Shown here in pieces: positions 41,909 through 50,849 of a DNA stretch of 64,000 bases (positions within the stretch are counted from its first letter, which is position 1; every line of letters starts with the position of its first letter). Under the pieces are notes generated by a model. That model worked only from the letters and a program-made list of their open reading frames with translations. It did not search any database and was not told where the DNA came from. The position numbers and the translations under genes are program-made. Source of the DNA: Microbulbifer sp. THAF38 (GTDB lineage: Bacteria > Pseudomonadota > Gammaproteobacteria > Pseudomonadales > Cellvibrionaceae); NCBI RefSeq assembly GCF_009363535.1, contig NZ_CP045369.1, positions 2,863,001 to 2,927,000 on the forward strand, written 5' to 3'.

Positions 41909-42525
41909 TGGATTTACTCGGATGGTTATCACTTGCGGGCATCTGCGCCCTCGGCGCCATGTCCCCAGGCCCTAGCTTATTAATCGTAATGCGTTGCTCG
42001 GCCTCCGGCCTGCAACAGGGCCTCGCCAGTGCCATAGCCCACGGTGCTGGGGTTGCCGTTTACGCTGCTCTGACAGCCTTCGGGCTCGCGGTTCTGATCA
42101 CCAGCTCCCCCCTACTGTTCAGCATCCTGCAATGGGGCGGCGCGGCTATGTTGGTATACCTGGGCTGGAAGGCCTTCAGGGCTCCGGCTCCCGGCTCGGG
42201 AACCACACAGCTGGAAGCCCCCCACCTAAGTGTTCGCCGCTCAATCCTTCAGGGTTTTGGGGTCGCCTTCTTTAACCCCAAGATTGCAGTATTCTTTACC
42301 GCCCTATTCAGCCAGTTCGTCTCAGAACAGCAGGCCCTCACCACCAAACTGGGGATGGCTGCCATGGTGTCTGGGGTAGACACTCTCTGGTATTGCATCG
42401 TTGCCCTGGCAGTCCATGCCAGCCGCAAACGCCAGTTGGTTAGCAAGCATCTCGGCCACCGTATCCAGCAACTGTTTGGCTTACTCCTGATCGGCCTAGC
42501 CGCGCGCCTGGTACTCACTATTTAA
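41908..42525 (+). CDS. LysE/RhtB-family amino-acid exporter
   Basis: 205 residues with about six membrane helices. The family motif GAMSPGPSLLIVMRCSASGLQQGLASA is at the start (split across residues 14-40), and VAFFNPKIAVFFTALFSQF in the middle. Exports amino acids or analogues by exchange with protons. The ATG overlaps the DUF924 stop (TAATG), so they are co-translated. Confidence 0.92.
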   Translation: MDLLGWLSLAGICALGAMSPGPSLLIVMRCSASGLQQGLASAIAHGAGVAVYAALTAFGLAVLITSSPLLFSILQWGGAAMLVYLGWKAFRAPAPGSGTTQLEAPHLSVRRSILQGFGVAFFNPKIAVFFTALFSQFVSEQQALTTKLGMAAMVSGVDTLWYCIVALAVHASRKRQLVSKHLGHRIQQLFGLLLIGLAARLVLTI

Positions 42526-42616
42526 TGGCTGGGCGCTGCGCGCCCATTCACCTCTCTTTCCGAGCCCACCAGGCTCGTCTCTTACTACTCGCAAGCAACG
42601 ATCAACAGCGCCCGAG

Positions 42617-42645
42617 AAAAAAGCAGGCCCGAAAACGGGCCTGTA
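42617..42645 (-). terminator. Minus-oriented terminator, possible sRNA end
   Basis: CAGGCCC (42624-42630) pairs with GGGCCTG (42637-42643). The T-run (CTTTTTTC) is on the minus-strand side, so it ends a minus transcript, but no minus-strand gene lies just upstream. Hence a small RNA is possible. Confidence 0.55.
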
Positions 42646-42649
42646 TAGT

Positions 42650-42740
42650 GCGGAGTTTGCAGCCGGGATGCCTGGGGGGTTACATCCGGCTGCAGGTGTG
42701 CATTATGACAGTTGTGACATGTCCCTGCGGGCAAACCATC
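42650..42740 (-). ncRNA. Candidate small RNA with a GC-rich hairpin
   Basis: GCAGCCGGGATG (42659-42670) pairs with CATCCGGCTGC (42683-42693), just before the terminator. A TATA-like CATAAT on the minus strand (42702-42707) could be a -10 box. No -35 was convincing. Speculative. Confidence 0.25.
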
Positions 42741-42803
42741 GCAATGGTGACTCTCTTGAACGCAATTAAATAGACGCCACTTCGATCTCGGTCACCATTG
42801 ACA

Positions 42804-42819
42804 CTGAATATTTATACAG
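42804..42819 (+). promoter_or_regulatory. LexA (SOS) box upstream of yebG
   Basis: CTGAATATTTATACAG fits CTG-N10-CAG. It lies 58 bases before the start of yebG, a known SOS gene, so it is a credible LexA operator. Confidence 0.85.
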
Positions 42820-42877
42820 TTACCGTATGGCCATACAAACAAACTGGAATGTCTGAAGGGCAATTGGGAGGCATATC

Positions 42878-43174
42878 ATGGCCGTAGTAGCTGTTTGGAA
42901 ATGCGATCGAGACGGAGCAATGTTCGACAACAAAAAAGATGCTGAAGAACACGATAAGATGCTGGAGCTTGCTGCCAACATTACCACGCTAATTGAGCGC
43001 AGTATTGAAGGCATTGACGAGCAGGTGAGCGAGGAAATTGGCCTGCTGCTGGCCAAGCGTCGCGATTCACTGGCCAAAGCTTGCAAAGGCAAACCAGAAG
43101 TTCTGCTGGAAGAAGAGGTTAACAGCGAAGAGTCCTCAGACGAAACTGTTACCCCCTTTGCCGCGAACCAGTGA
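42878..43174 (+). CDS. yebG: YebG-family SOS-induced protein
   Basis: 98 residues, cytosolic, small and helical. Starts AVVAVWKCDRDGAMFDNKKDAEEHDKM and keeps the family length. C-terminal acidic tail (EEEVNSEESSDE). YebG is induced after DNA damage; its biochemical role is unclear. GGAGGCATATC precedes the ATG, and a LexA box supports SOS control. Confidence 0.93.
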   Translation: MAVVAVWKCDRDGAMFDNKKDAEEHDKMLELAANITTLIERSIEGIDEQVSEEIGLLLAKRRDSLAKACKGKPEVLLEEEVNSEESSDETVTPFAANQ

Positions 43175-43227
43175 AAACTACCTGAAGAATTTTCCGGTAG
43201 AAGTTTAAAGTTTCATCCCTGTACTCT

Positions 43228-43250
43228 GCCCGGTTAACCGGGCTTTTTTG
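43228..43250 (+). terminator. Rho-independent terminator after yebG
   Basis: GCCCGGTTAACCGGGC (43228-43243) hairpin followed by TTTTTTG. Confidence 0.9.
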
Positions 43251-43346
43251 TTAGGCTTCAGAAGCTTTCTGAAGCCTCTTATCAAATAATAATCATCAGT
43301 CGCCAGAGATATTCACCTGGAATTCTCACTAATGGCACTGCTGCTT

Positions 43347-43742
43347 TTACAGGGACTTTACCGATATCACGATATTGATCACCGCAAGGGCAAGTATCAC
43401 CAGCCAACTGATCAATGTACCCAAAAAGCGCCCAGTATGGGTGCCGCCCTTGCCTGCAGTCAGGCCATACGCATGAAAAATTCGGGATAGCAAAAATGCT
43501 ATTCCAAAAACATGCAGCCACAAACCGGGCAACCCTCCCAGCTCCGCAAGTAGCAGAAGCAGCAGTGCAATGGGGGTATATTCCACCGCATTCCCATGCA
43601 CACGCACACGAATCTCATTAAAACGATCATCGCCAGTACCGATACCCACCCGCTTGGCACGACGAAACTGAACCACGCGGCCCGCCAGGTAGATAATCAG
43701 GATTGCACAGAGACTCGCATACAGCGCTGTAATATTCACCAT
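43347..43742 (-). CDS. MAPEG-family membrane protein
   Basis: About 131 residues from ATG 43742 (GGAAAGG upstream); the frame extends to 43799 without support. Four membrane helices. The MAPEG signature is near RVVQFRRAKRVGIGTGDDRFNEIRVRVHGNAVEY and LLSRIFHAYGL. Members are glutathione-dependent or eicosanoid-related enzymes in eukaryotes; bacterial roles are poorly defined. Confidence 0.88.
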   Translation of the reverse strand: MVNITALYASLCAILIIYLAGRVVQFRRAKRVGIGTGDDRFNEIRVRVHGNAVEYTPIALLLLLLAELGGLPGLWLHVFGIAFLLSRIFHAYGLTAGKGGTHTGRFLGTLISWLVILALAVINIVISVKSL

Positions 43743-43857
43743 GGCCCTTTCCTTTTTCTTATTAATACAGGAAGTAAATATATATCTAATTCCCTTCAAC
43801 TCACCAAACCAATGCTAAGCAGGCGACTGGACCTTTTTGTTCATTTTTCATCAAGCA

Positions 43858-43888
43858 AAAAAAGAGCGGGCCTTGCCCGCTCTTTAAT
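43858..43888. terminator. Terminator downstream of the amidohydrolase pair
   Basis: AAAGAGCGGGC (43861-43871) pairs with GCCCGCTCTTT (43874-43884), with A-rich and T-rich flanks, so it works from either side. It ends the minus-strand amidohydrolase operon. Confidence 0.85.
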
Positions 43889-43913
43889 TTAATAGTCAGC
43901 CATTTGTAGCAAG

Positions 43914-45215
43914 CTAGTTGCGATAACCAAAGCCGTGGCCCTTGGCAGGCTTCAGGTGACGATCGCGCAAACGGGTAGAACGGGTAACCAAAGATTGTGG
44001 TTCACCCTCGATCAATACCTGCTCAGGGTAACTGGTCACTTCCAGTGGATCGCCGTTCCAAACCACGATATCAGCAGTGGCGCCTTTCTCCAGGGTACCA
44101 CCGCTAAGACGGAAGATATCTGCCACATTAGTGCTGATAGACTTCAGCGCCTCCTCGTAGGGCAACCCGTGGGCAACAGCATTGCCAGCAGATTGACGTG
44201 AGAGGTACACGTTATGGGTAGAGGCATAGTCGGGGCCACTAATAGCCACTTTCACACCGGCCCTAGTTAACAAAGCGGCGTTATCCAGGCGCGCACCAAG
44301 GCTGGAGAAGGAAATGGGCAGGTTGTTGATTGCATCAATCACTACAGGCACCTGAGCCTGGGCCAGCTGGTCGGCTACCATCCAGCCCTCAGCCGCCCCG
44401 AGCAACACGAGCTTCACATCGAAGGCCTTGGCTAGTTCGATAACCGCAAGAATATCGCTGGCGCGATCAGCAGTGATCAGTAGAGGTTCAGTACCATTAA
44501 TCACCGGCTGCAAGGCTTCCAGATCCGCGAGACTGTAATTCAACTCACGCCACTCTCCCCGGCGAATAGCCGCGCGGTTGTCCCGATACTCTTTAGCTTC
44601 GCTCAACGCATTTTCAACTTTAGCGTAGGCATTCGCACGGCTGCCACCTGCTAGCTGAGCTCCGGTCTCACCCAAATAGGCCTTTTGGGCAACGTCTTTG
44701 GCTTCGACGCTATTGAACTCGCCATTGAGCTTGATGGCAAAGCCACGCCCGGCGAATACTCTCTGGGCCGCTACCGCTGTTTCATCCCAAGTGCTGATAG
44801 CTGGAAAGACCACCGCACTGGTAACACCACCGGCCCGGTTGAAAGGAATCAGGGTAGATTTGGGGTTGTATGCGGGCACAGGATTAAACGCACTGCCGAT
44901 ACTTTCCCCAGTTACCGCATTGTCGTTAGTGCCACTGGCTGCACTGATCTCCACCAATCCCAGCTCGGAAATAGGTGCGATGACGCCAGGCGTTACCACC
45001 TTACCTTTTGCATCAATAACTCTATCAGCCGAAACATTGAGGACAGGAGCCACCTGCTCCACTTTACCATCGACAACCAGTACATCAGCAGATTCCAGGG
45101 AACCCATATCTGCCAGAGTATGCACCTTGCCACCCTTAATCAGGATGCTCTCCGCATAGGCACCAGCGGTCAACACCCCCAGGGCCAGCGCACAGAATAC
45201 AGCTAATTTTTTCAC
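43914..45215 (-). CDS. Exported amidohydrolase-like protein lacking the HxH metal motif
   Basis: 433 residues with a signal peptide (to about 21). Amidohydrolase architecture: beta sandwich around LIKGGKVHTLADMG, then the barrel, and the end VVWNGDPLEVTSYPEQVLIEG. At the position of the metal-binding HxH after KVVTPGVI it reads APISELG, so the first metal ligands are missing. It overlaps the active-looking homologue by 4 bases. It may be a non-catalytic partner of that enzyme (inference). Confidence 0.85.
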   Translation of the reverse strand: MKKLAVFCALALGVLTAGAYAESILIKGGKVHTLADMGSLESADVLVVDGKVEQVAPVLNVSADRVIDAKGKVVTPGVIAPISELGLVEISAASGTNDNAVTGESIGSAFNPVPAYNPKSTLIPFNRAGGVTSAVVFPAISTWDETAVAAQRVFAGRGFAIKLNGEFNSVEAKDVAQKAYLGETGAQLAGGSRANAYAKVENALSEAKEYRDNRAAIRRGEWRELNYSLADLEALQPVINGTEPLLITADRASDILAVIELAKAFDVKLVLLGAAEGWMVADQLAQAQVPVVIDAINNLPISFSSLGARLDNAALLTRAGVKVAISGPDYASTHNVYLSRQSAGNAVAHGLPYEEALKSISTNVADIFRLSGGTLEKGATADIVVWNGDPLEVTSYPEQVLIEGEPQSLVTRSTRLRDRHLKPAKGHGFGYRN

Positions 45216-46624
45216 AGTCGCTCTCCCTCTGCATCGAGAATACCCAATTCGAAATCACTACGTGGTTGACGCTTTTTATCGGAGCGGTCGTACATCAGCT
45301 CACCGTCGATAAAAACTTGATCCACATGGGTATAAACACTGAAAGGGTTACCGGACCAAACCACAACATCAGCCATTTTGCCCTTCTCAAGGCTGCCAGT
45401 CTGCGCGTCAATGCCCAACGCCTTAGCGGGGTTAGAGGTCATCCAGGCAACCGCATCTTTTGGCTGGATATCAAAACCAGCGCGCTGACCTGCGGTCATC
45501 GCTTTTGCGACTTCCTCATTCAAGTGCTGTACGCCAACACCGGAATCGGAGTGGATCATGGCACAGGCCTTGGCCTGATCGACGATAGCAATATTCGCCT
45601 CCGTCATATCGAAGGCTTCGTGCTTAAAGCCCCACCAATCGGCCCACATCGCCGCACAAACATTGTTCTCTGCTAACAGATCGGCCACTTTATAGGCCTC
45701 AACCGCGTGGTGGAAAGTGGAGATCTGGAAGTCAAATTCCTTGGCAATATCCATCATCACGGCCATTTCCTCACCGCGATAACAGTGATTGTGTACCAGG
45801 ATATCGCCATTCAGAACGCCTGCCAGGGTCTCGAGGCCGAGATCACGCTCCGGCTCATCGCCTCCCTTCTTTGCATACTCTTCCCACTTTTTCTTGTAAT
45901 TGCTGGCCTCAATCCAGGCGTTGCGGTAGCCGGCCACATTGCCCATACGGGTTGAGGGAGACGTGCCTTTACTTCCATAAACACGCTTGGGGTTTTCGCC
46001 ACAAGCCATTTTCAGGCCATAGGGCGCACCGGGAAATTTCATATCCTGTACGCTGCGGCCCGGCACATTTTTAAGGGTCACACTGCGCCCGCCGAACAGA
46101 TTGGCGGAGCCAGGTAATATCTGTAGCGTGGTTACACCACCGGCCAGGGCCAATGGAAACTGTGGGTCTTGAGTCCAAACCGAATGTTCCGCCCAAACCT
46201 GTGCGGTATTCGGGGATGTCATCTCATTGCCATCCTGGGAGGACTCGATGGAGGGCGCCGGGTAGTCTCCCAGGTGGGAGTGCACATCAATAATGCCCGG
46301 GGTCACCCACTTGCCTTTGCCATCGACCACCTGGGCATCCTTCGGAGCCTTGAGATCCTGACCGATCTGAGCAATTTTCCCACCTTTCAGCAACAAGTCG
46401 GTGTTCTCCAACTGCTCGCCGGTACCGGTGAGCAGAGTAGCGCCCTGTATCAGTACCGGTCGCGACTGAGTAACGGAGTAGGTAGATGGGAAAGCGTCCA
46501 GGCGAGCAAAATCCGCGGATCTCTGCTCGCTCCCGGCTTTCTTCTCACCGCAGGCAGACACCAACAGCGAGGCACAAAGCAAAGCCGCGATGCCGCGCCC
46601 GAAAAATCGAGAATGCAGCTGCAT
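45212..46624 (-). CDS. Lipoprotein amidohydrolase (imidazolonepropionase/dipeptidase-like superfamily)
   Basis: 470 residues. Lipobox LLVSAC at about 20-25 suggests membrane anchoring. Metal site HxH in GIIDVHSHLGDYP, further His in LVHNHCYRG and ISTFHHAVEAY, Asp in MIHSDSGVG. It hydrolyses a cyclic amide, peptide or similar bond in the periplasm; substrate unknown. First gene of a two-gene overlapping pair with the HxH-less homologue. Confidence 0.88.
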   Translation of the reverse strand: MQLHSRFFGRGIAALLCASLLVSACGEKKAGSEQRSADFARLDAFPSTYSVTQSRPVLIQGATLLTGTGEQLENTDLLLKGGKIAQIGQDLKAPKDAQVVDGKGKWVTPGIIDVHSHLGDYPAPSIESSQDGNEMTSPNTAQVWAEHSVWTQDPQFPLALAGGVTTLQILPGSANLFGGRSVTLKNVPGRSVQDMKFPGAPYGLKMACGENPKRVYGSKGTSPSTRMGNVAGYRNAWIEASNYKKKWEEYAKKGGDEPERDLGLETLAGVLNGDILVHNHCYRGEEMAVMMDIAKEFDFQISTFHHAVEAYKVADLLAENNVCAAMWADWWGFKHEAFDMTEANIAIVDQAKACAMIHSDSGVGVQHLNEEVAKAMTAGQRAGFDIQPKDAVAWMTSNPAKALGIDAQTGSLEKGKMADVVVWSGNPFSVYTHVDQVFIDGELMYDRSDKKRQPRSDFELGILDAEGERL

Positions 46625-46931
46625 AGTAATTCATCCAATGGTCTTCAAGATGGCGGTGAATGCTATCAGGTTGCCTGGCCATAGCCACTATTTAGGGAAG
46701 AAAAGTTTAGGAAGTATTAATAAAAATACCAGCACCCTTCTTAGAGTCGCAGCCGGATACGCATCACATTTATATAAACACACAATTACAAAAGGGTTTA
46801 TAAATCACGGCCTGTCAGCAAAGACTGCAAACCTGATCAAAAAACCTCTGGGTTCCCTATATACTTTTTTGTTTCCACATGATGCAATTTCTGGTGAAAA
46901 AATACTCAATAATAATTCCGGAGGAGAATAG
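46625..46931. other. Divergent promoter region (amidohydrolases and histidine kinase)
   Basis: About 307 AT-rich bases. It must contain promoters for both directions. Frames reading through it have no recognisable domain. Confidence 0.5.
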
Positions 46932-48572
46932 GTGATCAAAGATAACCGCTTGCCGGTATTCCCCTCATCCCCCATTGTCACTAGTGGCCAAAACCGGGAC
47001 TCCCTGCAGGTATACGAAGCCCTGCGCAAAAGCGAAGAACGCTATCGCGAACTGGTCGAGCATGCGAACTCCATCATAATGCGCTGCGACAGGCATGGGC
47101 GAGTCACTTCATTTAATGAGTATGCCCAGCAGCTTTTTGGCTACTCAGAGGCAGAAATTATTGGCCGGCATTTGGTAGGCACCATAGTGCCGGCCAGTGA
47201 ATCCAGCGGCCGGGACCTACGGCAACTCATTCAGCACGTGTGCGACCACCCGCAGGAACACCGGTACAATATTAACGAGAATATTACCAAGTCAGGCAAA
47301 AGAGTTTGGATTGCCTGGACCAATAAAATCCTTTCGGACGAGAATGGTCGCCCTACCGGTATTCTCAGTATCGGAACAGATATCACCAAGCAGCGCCTGC
47401 TGGAAGAGGAGTTGCGGCAAGCCCAAAAAATGCAGGCTATTGGCGAATTGGCCGGCGGTATCGCCCACGACTTCAACAATATGATTCATGGCATCAGCGG
47501 CTATGCCGAGGTTATTCAACAGATTGCTGAAGACCCCCGTATCAGCGAGTACACCAACCATATCCTCACCACTGCACGCCATGCGGCCGAGTTGACCAAG
47601 CAATTGCTCACCTTCGCCCGTAAAGGCAACTACCAGCTAAAAGATTGTAATACCCATGAAATTACCCGCGATGTCTGCGCCATGCTCGAGCGCACCATTG
47701 ACCGGCGTATTCGTGTTGAGCAGCAGCTAGAAGCCGGTCGGCCTCATGTAGTGGGCGACCCCGCCCAGCTAAAAAGCGCATTATTGAATATTGGTATCAA
47801 TGCCAAGGATGCTATGCCAAGCGGAGGTATTCTGCGTTTTGCCAGCAGTAATGTCACTTTTGAAAGGGCCACCACTATTGCTGATTTTGAAGTACAGCCC
47901 GGGCATTACTTGCTCATCACCATTCGCGATAGCGGAACGGGTATGCCCCCCGAGGTGCGGCGCAGAATTTTTGAGCCTTTCTTCACCACCAAGGAATGTG
48001 GTCGGGGTGCCGGACTGGGCCTTGCAGCAGTGCATGGCACTATCCATTTACACAAGGGCGCTATCCAATGCCACAGCATTGAGGGAGAAGGTAGCACTTT
48101 TAATCTGTACCTGCCGATTGCAGAGGCAAAGACAAACAAGCAGCCAAGTCAGGCCGAGTCCTTAACTGCAAATCGCCAACTTCGCATTATGGTGGTGGAT
48201 GATGAAGCTATTGTCCGCAGTTATTCAAAAACACTCTTCGAAATGAATGGCCACAGCGTGAGCACTTTCGCATCTGCGGAGCAAGCGATTACCTATTACC
48301 GGCAACATTACGAACAAGTGGACTTGGTAATCCTCGATATGATTATGCCGGGTATGGATGGCCAGGAGTTATTCGCCTTTTTGCGACGGATCAACCCGGA
48401 GGTAAAAGCATTGCTCTCCACCGGCTTTAGCGTCGACAGTAAAGTCCAGGAAGTTATTGCCGATGGCGTGCTCGACTGCATCCAGAAACCCTTTACGTAT
48501 GACAGGCTCAGCAAAAAAATTGAAGCGTTAATTTTTAGTGGTCAGCTGACAACACCGGAAACTAGAAATTAA
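46932..48572 (+). CDS. Soluble hybrid histidine kinase (PAS-HisKA-HATPase-REC)
   Basis: 546 residues, no membrane helix. PAS/PAC (about 30-160) with YRELVEHANSIIMRCDRHGRV and ILSIGTDITKQR. HisKA His in GELAGGIAHDFNNMIHG. HATPase boxes: LLNIGINAKDAMPSGG, IRDSGTGMPPE, GAGLGLAAVHGT. C-terminal receiver (about 415-535) with VVDDEAIVR and the phospho-Asp in LVILDMIMPGMDG. GTG start with GGAGGAG 5 bases upstream. The phosphotransfer partner is unknown; none is adjacent. Confidence 0.93.
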   Translation: MIKDNRLPVFPSSPIVTSGQNRDSLQVYEALRKSEERYRELVEHANSIIMRCDRHGRVTSFNEYAQQLFGYSEAEIIGRHLVGTIVPASESSGRDLRQLIQHVCDHPQEHRYNINENITKSGKRVWIAWTNKILSDENGRPTGILSIGTDITKQRLLEEELRQAQKMQAIGELAGGIAHDFNNMIHGISGYAEVIQQIAEDPRISEYTNHILTTARHAAELTKQLLTFARKGNYQLKDCNTHEITRDVCAMLERTIDRRIRVEQQLEAGRPHVVGDPAQLKSALLNIGINAKDAMPSGGILRFASSNVTFERATTIADFEVQPGHYLLITIRDSGTGMPPEVRRRIFEPFFTTKECGRGAGLGLAAVHGTIHLHKGAIQCHSIEGEGSTFNLYLPIAEAKTNKQPSQAESLTANRQLRIMVVDDEAIVRSYSKTLFEMNGHSVSTFASAEQAITYYRQHYEQVDLVILDMIMPGMDGQELFAFLRRINPEVKALLSTGFSVDSKVQEVIADGVLDCIQKPFTYDRLSKKIEALIFSGQLTTPETRN

Positions 48573-48583
48573 AGCGCGGTATT

Positions 48584-48608
48584 GCTTGCCAGAAAATTTC
48601 TGGCAAGC
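48584..48608. terminator. Palindromic terminator between converging genes
   Basis: GCTTGCCAGA (48584-48593) pairs with TCTGGCAAGC (48599-48608). It sits between the kinase stop and the end of the yjf operon, so it may stop both. Confidence 0.75.
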
Positions 48609-48611
48609 ATT

Positions 48612-49781
48612 TCAAAGAATAATATGCGGAAGGTAGCGACTCATATCCTGCGTTATTAGATTGCTATCCTCACGAATTGAGATGCCCGCAGCCATGTCAT
48701 CCACCAACCAGCTGCCTACAAGGGTGAAGTTTTTGCCAAACTTAGGCAATGGATGCATAGCTTGGTAAATAAAGCCCTCTTCGCCATAAGGCCCATCAGA
48801 CAGTGAATGTACATCCCCTCCGCGCACTACCGAAATATTAGCGCCTTCACGGGAAAAAATAGGCTTTTTAACCAACTCCGAATAGCCACTAGCCTTACCC
48901 AGCTCATCCTCGAAAAATGATGGCAACAAGTTGGGATGGCCTGGAAATAATTTCCACAACATGGGCAAAAGTGCTTTATTGGATAATATCGCCTTCCAGG
49001 GTGGTTCCAGCCAACGCACATTATTGCTGCCCAATAAAGAACCAAATTCCTCGCGAAACATAAACTCCCAGGGATACAACTTAAACATCCAGGTAATGAC
49101 CTGATCGTCTAAATCAGTAAAAGCTCCCTCAGCATCGCAGCCAATATCCTCAATAAATACAAAGTGATTGGTGATATCGGCTTCAGTGGCACAGTCTTGC
49201 AAATATTGCACCGTGCCGCGATCCTCTAACGTATCCTTACAGCAGGCAAAATGGAGTTCGCGGCCGGGCGTCAAAAATTGTAGATCGCGAAAGCGGTTAA
49301 CCAGCTTTTCCTGCAGGCTGTTAAACTGGTCGGACTGAAGTGGCAAGGCTCGCCTGTCTACATTGTCCTGCAGCCAGAGCCATTGCCAAAATCCCGTTTC
49401 ATATAAGCTCGTGGGAGTGTCTGCATTATTTTCATAGAGTTTGGCCGGCCCCTGCCCTGAATAGGCAAAGTCCAGCCGGGAATAAAGGCTGGGGTCACCG
49501 TTTTTCCAGGAGTTGCGGACAAAATCCCAGTGCTGCTCCGGAATGCGGAAGCGCCGTAACAGCGCCTCATCCTCAAGCACCTTAGCGACAACATCCAGGC
49601 ACATTGCATGGATTTCTTCGGTGGGGTCTTCAATATCCTGCTCTATCTGTTCCAGGGAGAACTGGTAGTAAGCGCTTTCATCCCAGTAGGGTTGCCCGTA
49701 CATGGTGTGGAATTGAAAACCAAATTCTTGCGCCCGCTCTTTCCAGCGCGGACGCTCACCGATTGGTAACCTCAGCACCAA
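48612..49781 (-). CDS. yjfC: Glutathionylspermidine-synthase-like ATP-grasp protein (YjfC type)
   Basis: 389 residues. Matches the synthetase domain of GspS: RLDFAYSGQGPAKLYENNADTPTSLYE, NHFVFIEDIGCD, LYPWEFMFREEFG, RWLEPPWKAILSNKALLPMLW, and PIFSREGANISVV. It probably ligates an amine to a peptide or glutathione using ATP (family inference). Last gene of the yjf-like operon, immediately after DUF1190. Confidence 0.9.
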   Translation of the reverse strand: MVLRLPIGERPRWKERAQEFGFQFHTMYGQPYWDESAYYQFSLEQIEQDIEDPTEEIHAMCLDVVAKVLEDEALLRRFRIPEQHWDFVRNSWKNGDPSLYSRLDFAYSGQGPAKLYENNADTPTSLYETGFWQWLWLQDNVDRRALPLQSDQFNSLQEKLVNRFRDLQFLTPGRELHFACCKDTLEDRGTVQYLQDCATEADITNHFVFIEDIGCDAEGAFTDLDDQVITWMFKLYPWEFMFREEFGSLLGSNNVRWLEPPWKAILSNKALLPMLWKLFPGHPNLLPSFFEDELGKASGYSELVKKPIFSREGANISVVRGGDVHSLSDGPYGEEGFIYQAMHPLPKFGKNFTLVGSWLVDDMAAGISIREDSNLITQDMSRYLPHIIL

Positions 49782-50411
49782 TCAGCCCCCCCAACTTCCT
49801 GAACGGCCGCTACTGGAACGTCCGCCACCCCAGTTGGACTTGGCCGAAGCCACTGCGCCAAAGCCCCCTCGGGAAACCGTCTTGGTCACCTTGGGCTTGG
49901 GGTCCATCGCGCTCTTATCCACGGTATAGGAGTTTTTACCGTAGCGACCGATCACTTGACCATCCGCGGTCATCAAACGATCGTAATAGCGGGAACCAGA
50001 AGCGGAATAGCGGTAAACCGGATTGTAATAACCGTAAGAGTGATAACGTCGGTCGTTATCATTCAGCAGGGAAGCAACCATAAAGCCGGTCATCAACGGC
50101 ATCCAAAAGCCGCCACTGCTCTCACGGCAACTACCAAATTCTGACTCGCATTGAGATAAATTGGCATACTTGGGCCCGGTACGCTCGGCTTCAGCCAGAG
50201 CCTTCTGGTAGGCCGCTTGACATTGGGCCTCATCGAGCTGCGTGTTATTTACACAGTCCTCGACTGAGGAAACCACCTTAACCTCTTCATCAGAAGAGCA
50301 GCCCACCAAAGCCACGGTGATTCCCATAGCCAGAGGGCGCAGTACAAAACTTGCTCCCCTGCCCTTGCGCATCCGCGCAAGGTTAATATTTTTACTACGC
50401 TTCATCCTCAC
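49782..50411 (-). CDS. yjfM: DUF1190/YgiB-family lipoprotein (YjfM type)
   Basis: 209 residues. Basic N-terminus, hydrophobic stretch and lipobox ALVGCSS (Cys about 38). DUF1190 features: VEDCVNNTQLDEAQCQAAYQKALAEAERTGPKY and CESEFGSCRES. C-terminal Gly/Ser/Arg-rich tail (GRSSSGRSGSWGG). Role unknown; conserved in yjf operons. Confidence 0.88.
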   Translation of the reverse strand: MRMKRSKNINLARMRKGRGASFVLRPLAMGITVALVGCSSDEEVKVVSSVEDCVNNTQLDEAQCQAAYQKALAEAERTGPKYANLSQCESEFGSCRESSGGFWMPLMTGFMVASLLNDNDRRYHSYGYYNPVYRYSASGSRYYDRLMTADGQVIGRYGKNSYTVDKSAMDPKPKVTKTVSRGGFGAVASAKSNWGGGRSSSGRSGSWGG

Positions 50412-50417
50412 CTCCGC

Positions 50418-50834
50418 TTAGTAGCTCATGCAAGCCGCGTTGAGGACACCAACAGAAATGGTGGTAGCTGCCAGCATGATGCCCGCGCTAACTTCACCGT
50501 CTTCAATACGCTCAACAATACGCGGCATAAAGCCAAAACGAATAATCGCAAAGGCAATAAGCTGAGCGATTAGGGCAACAAATGCCCAGGTGGCAAAGTC
50601 AATAATGGAAACAGAGTTACTGGCGGCACCGCCAACAGCAATGGCAAAACCCAGCACCGCACCACCAAAGCCAATGGCAGCGGCTGCGTTTTTGTCTTCA
50701 CGGATCAACTTCCATTCATCGTGAGGTGTCACCAGAGCGTAAAGAAATTTAAACGCGATTAAAAAAACCAGTGACAGGCCAAAGTAGGCCGCAAAGTGAA
50801 GGATACCAGTCATTAAATCGTAGGGCTGGTCCAT
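50418..50834 (-). CDS. yjfL: DUF350-family membrane protein (YjfL type)
   Basis: 138 residues, four membrane helices (about 12-32, 48-68, 75-96, 115-135), with AAAIGFGGAVLGFAIAVGGAAS and the DUF350 repeat style. 15 bases between it and the DUF2491 gene. Confidence 0.9.
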   Translation of the reverse strand: MDQPYDLMTGILHFAAYFGLSLVFLIAFKFLYALVTPHDEWKLIREDKNAAAAIGFGGAVLGFAIAVGGAASNSVSIIDFATWAFVALIAQLIAFAIIRFGFMPRIVERIEDGEVSAGIMLAATTISVGVLNAACMSY

Positions 50835-50849
50835 TAATACATCTCCTTA

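Larger units (their letters stand above)
42526..42877. other. Intergenic region: hairpins, LexA box and yebG promoter
   Basis: About 350 bases without a credible gene. It holds a minus-strand terminator (42617-42645), a strong hairpin (42659-42693) and the LexA box (42804-42819). Confidence 0.6.

Noticed and set aside
42525..42773. 82-codon frame after the LysE exporter
   Set aside because: Spans a terminator and hairpin, composition unlike a protein, no start signal.
46590..46931. 113-codon plus frame before the histidine kinase
   Set aside because: Starts inside the opposite amidohydrolase gene and shows no domain; the region is more likely promoter DNA.
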